In this document: piece after piece, positions 28,412-37,871 of the stretch
How positions within the stretch are numbered: the first letter of the stretch is position 1
Layout of the letters: each line of letters opens with the position of its first letter
Source: Rhodanobacteraceae bacterium
GTDB lineage: Bacteria; Pseudomonadota; Gammaproteobacteria; Xanthomonadales; Rhodanobacteraceae
Direction of reading: 5' to 3'
Length of the DNA: 64,000 nt
Assembly: GCA_016790075.1 (NCBI GenBank)
Contig: JAEUPP010000009.1
Span: 16,157 to 80,156 of the forward strand
Program-made: the position numbers and the translations under genes
Notes under the pieces: model-generated
Told to the model about the DNA's origin: nothing
Seen by the model: the letters and a program-made list of their open reading frames with translations, nothing else
Databases searched by the model: none

Positions 28412-30067
28412 ATGCCACTGACCAGCCGTTACGGCGCATTGCTACTTTGCGCCGCTCTTGTTGCTCCCAGCGCGCATGCGCGCACGTTCTTCAAGTCCGG
28501 CTTCGAGCCCGCGACCGATATTCCCGCCACCGACGGCGAAGCCGCCCGCTTCCTGACTCAAGCCACTTTCGGGCCGACCGAAGCGGACATCGCCAAGGTG
28601 CGCCAGATCGGCCTCTCAGCCTGGATCGACCAGCAGATGAACGCGGTCGCCATGACCGCGGCGCGCCCACATATGGAATCCGTAGCTGCCGCCATGACCG
28701 CCGGCGGCACGGAGACGATAGGCCAGAACCAGCGCATGAGCCGTTGGTTCCATACGGCCGTCACCGGTCCTGACCAGCTACGCCAACGCACTGCCTGGGC
28801 GCTGTCGCAAATCTTCGTAATCTCCGACACGAACGGCGCCATCAGCGGCGAACCGGTTCAGATGAGCGAGTACTGGGATCTGCTAGCACGCAATTCGTTC
28901 GGCTACTACCGCACCTTGCTCGACGAAGTGACCTACAACCCGTCCATGGGCAAGTTCCTGAGTCACTTCCGCAATCGCAAGGCCGCCACGGGCCGCGAAC
29001 CTGACGAGAACTACGCCCGCGAAGTGATGCAGCTGTTCTCGATAGGCCTGGTCGAGCGCAATATCGACTACTCGCCGCTGCTGCAAGGCGGCCAGCCGAT
29101 TCCGACTTACGACCAAAGCGTCATCAGCAACTACGCCAAGGTATTTACGGGTTTTGCCTATAACAACGCGGGCACCAACCTGTTCGGAGGAACAAACACC
29201 TATCTGCCCATGTCCTGTGTCGCGACCGAACACGATACGACGGCGAAAGTGCTGGTCGGCGGCACCACGATTCCGGCAGGTCAGACTTGTGCGCTCGATG
29301 TGCGTGACGGCCTCAACCTGCTGGCCTCGCACCCCAACGTCGCGCCGTTCATGGCGCGCCAGTTGATACAGCGTTTCACGACCAGCAACCCTACGCCGGC
29401 ATACATCACCCGCGTGGCACAAAAGTTCAACGACAATGGCGATGGCGAACGCGGCGACCTTGCGGCCGTGATCAAGCAGATCCTGCTCGATCCCGAAGCG
29501 CGCGCCGCGAATCCACCGGCGAATTTCGGCAAGGTGCGCGAACCACTGCTGCGTCTGACCGCCGTGCTGCGCGCCTGGAATTTCCAGCTGCCCGCTGCGA
29601 CGCAGTATGGCGAGATCCGCATGGGCATGACCAATCCAACCGCAAGCTATGCTCAGCGTCCGCTGGGCGCAGCGACCGTGTTCAACTTCTACGAACCCGA
29701 CTATCAGCCGCCCGGCCCGGTTGCCAACGCGAACCTGTTTGCACCGGAGATGCAGATCATCAACGAAGGCACGACGTATTCCATTTCCAATAGTCTCGCC
29801 GACTACACGTTTCGCTATTACGTCGGCATGACGAATCCGCCCACTGATCGTCCGCTGATCAACGTGGCCGAGCTTAGCGGTCTGTCTACTGCGGCGGAGA
29901 TGGTCGATCTCGTCAACCGGCGCATGTTCTACAACCAGATGACGGCCAGCACGCGCACGACGCTGCTGAACATGCTGAACTTCATGAACGGCGCCACGGC
30001 GAGCGAAAAGGCACGCTCGCTGCTGCAGATCGCCGCCATGTCGCCCGAATTTGCCACGCAACGCTGA
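28412..30067 (+). CDS. DUF1800 family exported protein, copy 1
   Basis: The product is 551 residues with an N-terminal signal peptide (about 1-23, ending PSAHA) and then FFKSGFEPATDIPATDG, a lead-in seen in many exported xanthomonad proteins. The DUF1800 body follows: EAARFLTQATFGPTEADI, AWIDQQM, RQRTAWALSQIFVIS, FLSHFRNRKA, DENYAREVMQLFSIGL, and later FMARQLIQRFTTSNPTP and REPLLRLTAVLRAW. CCGGGGAAG precedes the ATG. The DUF1501 gene follows after 10 bases, and the two families are linked in many genomes, so they presumably act together. The biochemical role is not established. The two-gene unit is repeated immediately downstream (32169-35319). Confidence 0.9.
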   Translation: MPLTSRYGALLLCAALVAPSAHARTFFKSGFEPATDIPATDGEAARFLTQATFGPTEADIAKVRQIGLSAWIDQQMNAVAMTAARPHMESVAAAMTAGGTETIGQNQRMSRWFHTAVTGPDQLRQRTAWALSQIFVISDTNGAISGEPVQMSEYWDLLARNSFGYYRTLLDEVTYNPSMGKFLSHFRNRKAATGREPDENYAREVMQLFSIGLVERNIDYSPLLQGGQPIPTYDQSVISNYAKVFTGFAYNNAGTNLFGGTNTYLPMSCVATEHDTTAKVLVGGTTIPAGQTCALDVRDGLNLLASHPNVAPFMARQLIQRFTTSNPTPAYITRVAQKFNDNGDGERGDLAAVIKQILLDPEARAANPPANFGKVREPLLRLTAVLRAWNFQLPAATQYGEIRMGMTNPTASYAQRPLGAATVFNFYEPDYQPPGPVANANLFAPEMQIINEGTTYSISNSLADYTFRYYVGMTNPPTDRPLINVAELSGLSTAAEMVDLVNRRMFYNQMTASTRTTLLNMLNFMNGATASEKARSLLQIAAMSPEFATQR

Positions 30068-30077
30068 GGGTGCTGCG

Positions 30078-31565
30078 ATGAACTCCAACGAACAAGCCCG
30101 TCGCCGCTTTCTGCGCAATCTTGGCATCACACTTGGCGCTGGTGGCGCGTCGGCGCTGCTGCCCCAGCTCAAGCTCATGAGTTCGGCACTGGCCGCCGAA
30201 AAAGGCACGGTTGCCGGTTATCGCGCACTGGTCTGCGTCTACCTCGCTGGCGGCAATGATTCCTGGAACATGCTGCTGCCGTACGACACCGCACTTCATG
30301 GCGTCTACGCGACGGCGCGCGGAGGCATCTACAACGCGACCACGAACCCGGGCGGCCTCGCCATCGACCGTGCGGCACTGACCAGCCAGTTCCAGATCAC
30401 CGACAGCGCCAGCGGCGCGCAGTACGCGGTCAATCCGGGCAATGTGAACTATCCGACTGGCATGAGTGATCTCGCGACGATTTACCGCGCGAACAAACTC
30501 GCCTTTATCGCCAATATCGGCACCTTGGTACGACCGATCACAAAAGCGGAATACAACAGCACGCCGTCCTCGCGCCCACCCCAACTGTATTCGCACAACG
30601 ACCAGGAAAACCTCTGGCATCTGGCGCGCACCAGCACAGCTGCCACCGGCTGGGGCGGCCTGCTCGCAGATCGCGTGCGGCTGGACAACGTCAATCAATC
30701 GCTGTCGCCCTGTATCTCACTCGCGGGCGCAAACCGCTTCGAGGTTGGTGAAAATACCTTCCCTTACCAGATGTCATCGAGTGGTCTGACCGGTCTTGCG
30801 AATATCTACAATTCAGCCAGCAGCAGCGGCGGAACCTACGGTTCGCAGCGTGCGGGTGCACTGGATCTGCTGCTTGCCGACACCTCGAATCCATCGCTGT
30901 TGACCCAGGAATACGCACGCACCTTCAAACGTGGCCGCGATCTCTATGACCTCGTCAATTCATCCCTGACTGCAGGTGATGGCTCAGGCAACGTGACTAC
31001 CGTATTCCCGGCCAACAACTCCTTGGCCGACCAGTTGAAGATGGTCGCGCGCATGATCAAGATTTCGCGCGAATCCAGTGGCCAGATCCAGCACAAGCGG
31101 CAGATCTACTACGTGCGCTTTGGTGGCTTTGATCTGCACGATGGGCTCATGGCGACCAACACCGGGGGCCACGGCGCCCTGCTCAATCGCGTTTCACAGG
31201 CATTGAGTGCATTCTGGACCGCACTGGGCGAGATCGGCGCACAGAACGAGGTAACCACCTTCTCGATGAGTGAATTCGCACGCACCCTGAGCTCCAATGG
31301 CAACGGCTCAGACCACGCCTGGGGCGGCGTGCAGTTCGTCATGGGTGGCATGGTCAACGGCGGGCGTCTGTACGGCACCTTCCCGGATCAGGCGCTGAAC
31401 AACGCGATCAGCTTCTCACGCGGCCAGACCATACCATCAACCAGCGTCGACCAGATGGCTGCAACACTGGCGCGCTGGATGGGAGTTACTGCGAGCAACG
31501 ACCTCGCGGCAATCTTCCCTAACCTGATCAACTTCCCGACCTCCAATCTCGGGTTTATGGCCTAG
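30078..31565 (+). CDS. DUF1501 family Tat-exported protein, copy 1
   Basis: The product is 495 residues, started at the ATG at 30078 after GAGGGTG; an ATG at 30051 lies inside the preceding gene. A twin-arginine signal (RRRFLRNLGIT at about 8-18, then a hydrophobic Gly/Ala stretch) indicates folded export. The DUF1501 body begins ALVCVYLAGGNDSWNMLLPYD, the alkaline-phosphatase-superfamily-like opening of this family. Further motifs are YSHNDQENLWH, TGWGGLLADR, FTMSEF-type FSMSEFARTL, SDHAWGGVQFVMGG and GRLYGTFPD. The Asp/His-rich motifs suggest metal binding, but no activity is known to me. It forms a two-gene operon with the DUF1800 gene before it. Confidence 0.9.
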   Translation: MNSNEQARRRFLRNLGITLGAGGASALLPQLKLMSSALAAEKGTVAGYRALVCVYLAGGNDSWNMLLPYDTALHGVYATARGGIYNATTNPGGLAIDRAALTSQFQITDSASGAQYAVNPGNVNYPTGMSDLATIYRANKLAFIANIGTLVRPITKAEYNSTPSSRPPQLYSHNDQENLWHLARTSTAATGWGGLLADRVRLDNVNQSLSPCISLAGANRFEVGENTFPYQMSSSGLTGLANIYNSASSSGGTYGSQRAGALDLLLADTSNPSLLTQEYARTFKRGRDLYDLVNSSLTAGDGSGNVTTVFPANNSLADQLKMVARMIKISRESSGQIQHKRQIYYVRFGGFDLHDGLMATNTGGHGALLNRVSQALSAFWTALGEIGAQNEVTTFSMSEFARTLSSNGNGSDHAWGGVQFVMGGMVNGGRLYGTFPDQALNNAISFSRGQTIPSTSVDQMAATLARWMGVTASNDLAAIFPNLINFPTSNLGFMA

Positions 31566-31582
31566 TCGCCTCACGGCGAAAA

Positions 31583-31631
31583 GCGGCAGCAGCTGGAGTG
31601 ATGGCGGAACGGCGCCGCCAGCTCCTGCCGC
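31583..31631 (+). terminator. Hairpin after first DUF1800-DUF1501 pair
   Basis: GCGGCAGCAGCTGG and CCAGCTCCTGCCGC form a 14-bp stem with one mismatch around a 21-base loop. It starts 18 bases after the DUF1501 stop and has no T-run. Confidence 0.45.
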
Positions 31632-32168
31632 GATCAGTACCGATTGCGCCAGCTTCGTGCGCAGTCCCTTCTGCTGAATCCTCGCGCCCGTGACGACGTC
31701 AGCGCGTGCGCGGCGCGTTTTTCAGAGCAACACACCTCACACAAAGTGGCTTCAAAGCCTCGCTGTCCCAGGATTCGAGCAAGCGCGATCCATGCTCTCT
31801 CGAGCACAGGCCTAGCTCCGATGAAAAACCCGGCATCCAACTACGGCGAGAGTCACTAGCACCTCGGGTTGCCAAGCTGACTCAACAGCCCGCTGAATCC
31901 TCTCTCCCATCTTGCACAGGTCGCCGGCAGTGATCAGTCGAAAATAATTTATACTGATCAAATTATCAAACTTGATAATTCAATAAAAATAAAAAATGCA
32001 TTTCAAATTCAAACCAAGCAAACCGAAGCAAGCGTAAATAAAGCGTTATTAGCCGCATTTATTCGCCAAAGAGTTTCACAACAGTTAACAATACCCGTGC
32101 ACGTCGTCACGAAGTGCTAAGACGCATGGCCGTATTTTCTTCGCTACGCCCGTATCGAGGATACCGCT
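31632..32168. other. Intergenic region between the two duplicated pairs, with an A+T-rich part
   Basis: No believable gene. From 31632 to about 31930 the composition is ordinary. From about 31935 to 32110 it drops to strongly A+T-rich sequence, rare in this window. This part carries inverted repeats listed separately and probably the promoter for the second gene pair. The first pair has no comparable upstream region, so the two copies are probably regulated differently. Confidence 0.6.
31931..31980. promoter_or_regulatory. Two nested inverted repeats in A+T-rich DNA, operator candidate
   Basis: TGATCAGT (31931-31938) and ACTGATCA (31953-31960) are perfect reverse complements 14 bases apart. 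Immediately after comes AATTATCAA-AC-TTGATAATT (31961-31980), a perfect 9-bp palindrome. The arrangement looks like binding sites for dimeric regulators ahead of the second DUF1800 gene. The regulator is unknown. Confidence 0.5.
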
Positions 32169-33821
32169 ATGCCTCCGTTCAGCCGCTGCGGTGCATTGCT
32201 ACTTGTCGCCATACTCATCACCCCTGCCGCATACGCACGCGTATTTTTCAAAACCGGTTTTGAGCCGGTGACGGATATTCCAGCTACCGATGGTGAAGCT
32301 GCCCGCTTCTTGACCCAGGCGACCTTCGGCCCTAACGAGGCTGACATCGCGAGGGTGCGCCAGATCGGTATGTCGGCCTGGATCGACGAGCAAATGAGCA
32401 CCGTCGCGATGACTGCCGCTCGACCGCATATGCAAGCGGTCGCTGCCGCAATGACCGCCGACGGGGAATCCATTGGACATGACCAACGCGTCAGCCGCTG
32501 GCTCCATACAGCCGTAACGGCACCCGACCAACTGCGTCAGCGTACGGCCTGGGCGCTATCGCAGATTTTTGTGGTCTCCGACGCCAGCAATGTCCTTGTC
32601 AACGAAGTAGTGAACATGAGCGAGTACTGGGATCTCCTCGCGCGCAATTCTTTTGGTTTCTACAGCACTTTGCTGAGCCAAGTGACGTATAGCCCTACGA
32701 TGGGAAAATACTTGAGCCACTTCCGTAATCGCAAAGCTGCGGCAGGCCGCCAGCCCGATGAAAACTATGCCCGTGAAGTGATGCAGTTATTCTCGATCGG
32801 TCTCGTCGAGCGCAACCTCGACTACTCGCCGCTGCTGCAAAACGGCCAGCCCATCCCGACTTACGACCAGAACGTCATCAGCAACTACGCCAAGCTGTTT
32901 ACCGGATTCGCATACAACAACGCAGGTTCAAACCTGTTCGGCGGCACGAACACTTACTTGCCGATGTCCTGCGTTGCGACCGAGCACGATACGACTGCAA
33001 AGGTCCTTGTCGGCGGCGCTACGCTACCCGCCGGGCAGACCTGCGAGGCGGACTTGCGCGACGGTCTTGGCCTATTGGTTGCGCATCCCAACACCGCGCC
33101 GTTTATGGCGCGGCATCTCATACAGCGCTTTACGACCAGCAACCCGTCTCCGCAATACATCACGCGCGTCGCGCAAAAGTTCATCGACAACGGCGACAAC
33201 GAGCGCGGCGATCTCGCTGCTGTGATCAAGCAGATCCTGCTCGACCCGGAAGCACGCGCCGTCAACCCGCCAGCAACGTTCGGCAAGGTACGTGAACCTT
33301 TGCTGCGCCTTACGGCCGTGCTGCGCGCCTGGAATTTCCAACTACCGGCGGCTACACAGTATGGCGAGATCAAAATGGGCTTGAACGCCGTAACGACCAG
33401 TTACGCGCAGCGCCCAATGGGAGCCCCTACTGTCTTCAATTTTTACGAGCCCGACTATCAGCCGCCAGGACCCATGGCAGCTGCGGGGCTGTATGCGCCT
33501 GAAATGCAAATTATCAATGAGGGAACGTCGTTCTCAATTTCAAACAACCTAGCCTATTACACATTTCGTGACTATGTCGGCATGCCGAACCCCCCGGCCG
33601 ATCGCCCCCTCATTAACCTGGCTGAATTCAACACGCTGACAACACCGGAACAGCTGATCGGCCTGGTCGATCGGCGCATGTTCTATGGGCAGATGACGGC
33701 CACGATGCGCAGCACGCTTACCACCTTGCTGAATTCCATGGGCAACGCAACAACGACCGAGAAGGCACGTTCGCTGTTGCTGATCTCAGCCATGTCACCC
33801 GAATTTGCAACGCAGCGCTGA
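32169..33821 (+). CDS. DUF1800 family exported protein, copy 2
   Basis: The product is 550 residues and highly similar along its whole length to copy 1. The signal peptide ends PAAYA and is followed by FFKTGFEPVTDIPATDG. The same blocks appear (FLTQATFGPNEADIARV, RQRTAWALSQIFVVS, DENYAREVMQLFSIGL, TTSNPSPQYITRVAQKF). Differences are scattered substitutions, denser near the C-terminus (LAEFNTLTTPEQLIGLVDRRM against LAELSGLSTAAEMVDLVNRRM in spirit), with no frameshifts, so both copies appear functional. Codons here are visibly less GC-biased than in copy 1 (for example more TTT, AAT and TTG). The gene stands behind an A+T-rich region with inverted repeats. Confidence 0.9.
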   Translation: MPPFSRCGALLLVAILITPAAYARVFFKTGFEPVTDIPATDGEAARFLTQATFGPNEADIARVRQIGMSAWIDEQMSTVAMTAARPHMQAVAAAMTADGESIGHDQRVSRWLHTAVTAPDQLRQRTAWALSQIFVVSDASNVLVNEVVNMSEYWDLLARNSFGFYSTLLSQVTYSPTMGKYLSHFRNRKAAAGRQPDENYAREVMQLFSIGLVERNLDYSPLLQNGQPIPTYDQNVISNYAKLFTGFAYNNAGSNLFGGTNTYLPMSCVATEHDTTAKVLVGGATLPAGQTCEADLRDGLGLLVAHPNTAPFMARHLIQRFTTSNPSPQYITRVAQKFIDNGDNERGDLAAVIKQILLDPEARAVNPPATFGKVREPLLRLTAVLRAWNFQLPAATQYGEIKMGLNAVTTSYAQRPMGAPTVFNFYEPDYQPPGPMAAAGLYAPEMQIINEGTSFSISNNLAYYTFRDYVGMPNPPADRPLINLAEFNTLTTPEQLIGLVDRRMFYGQMTATMRSTLTTLLNSMGNATTTEKARSLLLISAMSPEFATQR

Positions 33822-33831
33822 GGAGACTGCG

Positions 33832-35319
33832 ATGAACGCCAACGAACAAGCCCGTCGCCGCTTTCTCCGTAATCTCGGCATTACGCTCAGCGCTGGAGGC
33901 GCATCGGCATTTCTGCCCCAGCTCAACCTTTTGGGTTCGGCGCTGGCCGCCGAAAAGGGAACTGTCGACGGCTACCGCGCCCTGGTCTGTGTCTATCTGG
34001 CAGGAGGCAATGACGCCTGGAATACGCTGCTACCCTACGACAGTGCACGCTATAACATCTACTCGACAGCACGCAGCGGTGTCTACAACGCGACTACCAA
34101 TCCTAGCGGACTCGCTATCGACCGTGCCGCATTGACCAGCCAGTTTCAGATCACCGACAGCGCAACCGGTGCGCAGTATGCGCTGAACCCAGGCAACGCC
34201 AACTATCCCAGTGGCATGAGCGCGCTCGCTTCGATTTATCGCGCGAACAAGCTCGCTCTCATTTCCAATATCGGTCCATTGATCCGCCCGATCACGAAGG
34301 CCGAATACAACGCCTCAGCAGCGGTGCGTCCGCCGCAGCTGTACTCGCATAGCGACCAGGAAAACCTCTGGCACCTGGCACGAACGAGCTTTGCCAGTAC
34401 AGGTTGGGGTGGCCTCATCGCCGATCGCGTACGTATCAACAACGTCAATCAGTCATTGTCGCCGTGCATTTCTCTGGGCGGCTCGAACCGCTTCGAGATC
34501 GGCGCAGACACCTTCCCGTATTTCATGGGGGCGGAGGGCCTGAACGGCCTCGCCTTCGTCTACAGCGCGCCCAACAGCACCGGCGGTTTCTTTGGTACGC
34601 AGCATGCAGCCGCGATCGACGCGCTGCTGAACGACACGTCGAACCCGTCGGTAATGACGCAGGAATACGCACGCACGTTCAAGCGCGGCCGGACACTGTA
34701 CAACGTGGTCAATTCGTCGCTGACTGCAGCCGACGGCTCGGGCAATGTCGCCACCGTATTCCCAACCGGCAATGCACTTGCCAGCCAGCTCAGGATGGTC
34801 GCACGGATGATCAAGGTGTCGCGCGAGGCCAGCGGCCAGATACAACATAAGAGACAAATATACTATGTACGACTGCACGGCTTCGACATGCACGATGGAC
34901 TGATGGCGGCGGACAATAGCGGTCACGCCGCACTACTCAACCGCGTGTCGGAAGCACTGGGCGCATTCTGGACGGCACTGGGTGAGATTGGCGCGCAGAA
35001 CGAAGTGACCACGTTCACGATGAGCGAGTTCGGCCGCACCCTGGGGCCCAACGGCAACGGGTCTGATCATGCCTGGGGCGGCGTGCAGCTCGTCATGGGC
35101 GGCATGGTCAACGGCGGCCGCCTCTACGGCACGTTCCCCGATCAGACACTGGACGGCCCCGTGAGCTTCGCGCGTGGTCAGCTCATTCCATCAACCAGCG
35201 TCGACCAGATGGCTGCAACACTGGCGCGCTGGATGGGCGTTACCGCGACGAATGATCTTGCGACCATCTTTCCGAACCTGATCAATTTCCCAACCTCCAA
35301 TCTCGGCTTTATGGCGTAG
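33832..35319 (+). CDS. DUF1501 family Tat-exported protein, copy 2
   Basis: The product is 495 residues, identical in length to copy 1 and closely similar throughout. The ATG at 33832 follows GAGGAG and lies 10 bases after the preceding stop, the same spacing as in copy 1. The Tat motif RRRFLRNLGIT is conserved, as are ALVCVYLAGGNDAWNTLLPYD, YSHSDQENLWH, FTMSEFGRTL, SDHAWGGVQLVMGG and the C-terminus INFPTSNLGFMA. The middle (about 230-275) differs most, with FYFMGAEGLNG-like sequence where copy 1 has FPYQMSSSGLTG. Intact frames and retained motifs argue that both copies are kept by selection. Role unknown. Confidence 0.9.
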   Translation: MNANEQARRRFLRNLGITLSAGGASAFLPQLNLLGSALAAEKGTVDGYRALVCVYLAGGNDAWNTLLPYDSARYNIYSTARSGVYNATTNPSGLAIDRAALTSQFQITDSATGAQYALNPGNANYPSGMSALASIYRANKLALISNIGPLIRPITKAEYNASAAVRPPQLYSHSDQENLWHLARTSFASTGWGGLIADRVRINNVNQSLSPCISLGGSNRFEIGADTFPYFMGAEGLNGLAFVYSAPNSTGGFFGTQHAAAIDALLNDTSNPSVMTQEYARTFKRGRTLYNVVNSSLTAADGSGNVATVFPTGNALASQLRMVARMIKVSREASGQIQHKRQIYYVRLHGFDMHDGLMAADNSGHAALLNRVSEALGAFWTALGEIGAQNEVTTFTMSEFGRTLGPNGNGSDHAWGGVQLVMGGMVNGGRLYGTFPDQTLDGPVSFARGQLIPSTSVDQMAATLARWMGVTATNDLATIFPNLINFPTSNLGFMA

Positions 35320-35342
35320 CAGTGGGGGGCGGGAATCATCCA

Positions 35343-35376
35343 AGACGCGCTGCAAAGCTTACTTTGCAGCGCGTCT
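35343..35376. terminator. Strong hairpin between convergent DUF1501 and TonB receptor genes
   Basis: A perfect 15-bp stem (AGACGCGCTGCAAAG / CTTTGCAGCGCGTCT) with a CTTA loop sits between the two stops. No T-run follows on either strand, but its length and position suggest a bidirectional terminator or mRNA 3'-end protector. Confidence 0.6.
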
Positions 35377-35389
35377 GTCACGGTTCACA

Positions 35390-37684
35390 TCAGAATCGCG
35401 CCTTGAACTCCACGCCCCAGGTGCGCGGTTCGTTCAGAAACCCGGTGAGGTTGTTGAAATCGAGACCGCCCACGATCACTTTGCGGTCGGTAATATTGCG
35501 GCCGAACAGCGCCAGCTCGTAGTCACCGTATTTCCAGCCATAGCCGACTCGCAAACCACCTTCGAGCAGAGGCTTGCCGGTGTACTCAACCGACTCATAA
35601 AGGAAAAAATTCACCTTGCTGCGATAAGCCCAGTCGGTATAGACGAACAGCTCGCCGGCGCCCATCGGAACTCCGTAGCGCGCAGTCACGTTATAGACAT
35701 GGCGCGGCGCCTGCGGCAGCGGGTTGCCGTCGATGCGCACGGTGCCGGCAACCGTGCCGGCCGGGTCAAGCACGGTACACGGCGCACCGCAGCGGAACAC
35801 GGTCAGGTTGGGATCGCGGATCTCTGTCGGATTCCAGCTGGCGCCGAAGGTCACCAGCAGGTGATCAGTCAGCAGGGCCTCGATATCAAGCTCGGCACCA
35901 TGTCCCTCTGCCTTGTCCGCGTTGACCAGACGCGCGATGTTCGCGTTACCACCCACGGCGGTCAGCTGTGGGTCGTTGATGATGTAGCGGTAGAGCGCAA
36001 AGCCCAGGCGCAGGCGATTTTCCCAAAGCTGTGCCTTGAGCCCCGCCTCCCAGGACAACACGGTTTCCGAATCGGCTACCGTCACCAGTTCGCTGGTGGG
36101 CAAACTCGCATCCGCAAACATCAGGCGCCCCTGCACACTGGGCGCACGGAACCCACGCGCGACGCGGCCATACAGATTGAGCTGATCGTTGGCCTGGTAT
36201 ACGGCGCTGAAATCCCAGCTCACGTCGGTATCGCTGGGCTCAACGTGGATGGGTGCGATCGGCGGACCGAACGGGCCGGTTACGCGTTCGGCCACGAACT
36301 CCTTGCGGTCATCGCTGTAGCGCAGACCGCCGCGCAGCTTGAGCCGCTCGGTCGCATCGAAGTCCGCCGACGCGAACACGGCCCAGGCCTCGTTGTCCTG
36401 CTGCTGGGTCGCATACCCGTTCTGCGGCTGGCCCGGGGCGAAGGTGTTGTAGCTGAACGAGTCGACCGTAATCGACTCATCAAAACCAAATACACCGGCC
36501 TGCCAGTCAAAACGCCCCCATTCGTTGGATTCGATACGGAACTCCTGACTGAGCTGGCGATGGTCCGGCAAGCCATCGGCCGACTCGGCCGGAAACGGAA
36601 TCAGGCCAGGACCATAGTTGCCCTCACCGAGAAATACGGCGCCATAGCCACCGTCAATGTCGCCGCGGCTATACGCATCCACGCTTTCGTAGCCGGTAAT
36701 CGAATGCAAGGTTGTGCTGCCCAGGTCCCAGCGCAGGCGCAGGTTCGCCCCAAACTGGTCGAGCTCCTGCTCGTTGCGGCCATCGATGGACAGGAACTCG
36801 CGCCGGAAACCAGGCACGAAGTCGTTGCTGCCGGGGCGGATGATATTGGCGCGGAACAGGCGCGCCGTACCGTCAAGCTGGCGCGCGTGGACGTTGAACA
36901 GAGCCTCGAAACCCTCATCAGGTGCGTACAGGTACTGCAGCCGCGCCGCACTCTCGCGATACCCCTCGAGATCGTCACCGGGGCCATTGCGCGTATTGTC
37001 GACATAACCGTCGCGGCGCTGATGCAGCACCGACAGGCGCAGCGCGCCGCTTTCGCCAACGCCACCAGTGACAGCCCCTGACAGATTGCTTGTCGCAAAG
37101 CGGCCGTAACTCAGGCTGCCAAAACCGCCAAATTCGGTTTCCGGCCGGGCCGACTCGAACTTGATCACACCGGCCGGCGAATTGCGGCCAAACAGCGTGC
37201 CCTGAGGGCCGCGCGCCATTTCGACCTGGTCGAGGTCAAACAGCGGAAAGCCCTTGAGTATCGGGTTTTCCTGCACCACACCGTCGTAAACCAGCGACAC
37301 CGGCTGCGAGGCATTCAGGTCGAAATCGGTATTGCCAAGGCCGCGGATATAAAAACGCGGGAAGGCGCGTCCAAACGAGGATTCGATATTGAGGCTGGGC
37401 AAACGGCCTGCGAGAAAGCGGATGTCGTCGCCGCCCGAGGCCAGTATTTCAAGCTTCTCGCTTTCGACGGCCGTAATCGCCATGGGCACGTCCTGGATGT
37501 TCTCGACACGGCGCTGCGCCGTAACCGTGACCGTTTCCAGTGCGGGCGCTTCGTCGGCGCTAGCGGCCTCTTCGCGCGGTTCAGCTGTTTCCGCATGCGC
37601 CGCGCCCGCCAGCGCGGCGAGCAAGGCGGCCGCAAGGCCGTTGAGGCGCAAACCGCGGCGCGCGCGGCTGTTCGACGTCGTCAT
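35390..37684 (-). CDS. TonB-dependent outer-membrane receptor
   Basis: The product is 764 residues. A signal peptide (about 1-31, LAAALLAALAGAAHA) is followed by an acidic linker and a TonB-box-like ETVTVTAQRR at about 50-59. The plug domain has DVPMAITAVESEKLE, FYIRGLGNTD, SLVYDGVVQ and VEMARGPQGTLFGRNSPAGVI. The remaining part is a 22-strand-type barrel ending in aromatic KARF, the usual C-terminal phenylalanine. A very good ribosome binding site, AGGAGGAAAG, precedes the ATG. The substrate cannot be read from the sequence; this branch is common for polycyclic or plant-derived compounds as well as iron complexes. No siderophore, vitamin B12 or sugar genes adjoin it, and it ends against the DUF1501 gene with a hairpin between. 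Confidence 0.92.
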   Translation of the reverse strand: MTTSNSRARRGLRLNGLAAALLAALAGAAHAETAEPREEAASADEAPALETVTVTAQRRVENIQDVPMAITAVESEKLEILASGGDDIRFLAGRLPSLNIESSFGRAFPRFYIRGLGNTDFDLNASQPVSLVYDGVVQENPILKGFPLFDLDQVEMARGPQGTLFGRNSPAGVIKFESARPETEFGGFGSLSYGRFATSNLSGAVTGGVGESGALRLSVLHQRRDGYVDNTRNGPGDDLEGYRESAARLQYLYAPDEGFEALFNVHARQLDGTARLFRANIIRPGSNDFVPGFRREFLSIDGRNEQELDQFGANLRLRWDLGSTTLHSITGYESVDAYSRGDIDGGYGAVFLGEGNYGPGLIPFPAESADGLPDHRQLSQEFRIESNEWGRFDWQAGVFGFDESITVDSFSYNTFAPGQPQNGYATQQQDNEAWAVFASADFDATERLKLRGGLRYSDDRKEFVAERVTGPFGPPIAPIHVEPSDTDVSWDFSAVYQANDQLNLYGRVARGFRAPSVQGRLMFADASLPTSELVTVADSETVLSWEAGLKAQLWENRLRLGFALYRYIINDPQLTAVGGNANIARLVNADKAEGHGAELDIEALLTDHLLVTFGASWNPTEIRDPNLTVFRCGAPCTVLDPAGTVAGTVRIDGNPLPQAPRHVYNVTARYGVPMGAGELFVYTDWAYRSKVNFFLYESVEYTGKPLLEGGLRVGYGWKYGDYELALFGRNITDRKVIVGGLDFNNLTGFLNEPRTWGVEFKARF

Positions 37685-37871
37685 GATGGCTTTCCTCCTG
37701 GCGAATCAACACTGTTGGCGAGAAACCGGGCAGCGACAGCAAAACCAGGTATCCGCGGCTACGTTCCCCTTGGCTGCACGATGCAGCGTCGTAGCACTGT
37801 GCCGAAATTCACCTCATATCGCCACGGCCGGAAGCAATAGCACCGCCTCGGCGCGCTTGCGCTTCAACAAC

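Larger units (their letters stand above)
28412..35319 (+). repeat. Tandem duplication of a DUF1800-DUF1501 two-gene unit
   Basis: Unit 1 is 28412-31565 and unit 2 is 32169-35319. Gene order, lengths (551/495 and 550/495 residues) and the 10-base intergenic spacing are the same. The intergenic and upstream DNA is not similar, so the duplication is old or one unit arrived separately. Confidence 0.9.

Noticed and set aside
35699-37081. 460-residue plus-strand frame opposite the TonB receptor
   Set aside because: Shadow frame; the receptor has a signal peptide, plug motifs and a strong ribosome binding site.
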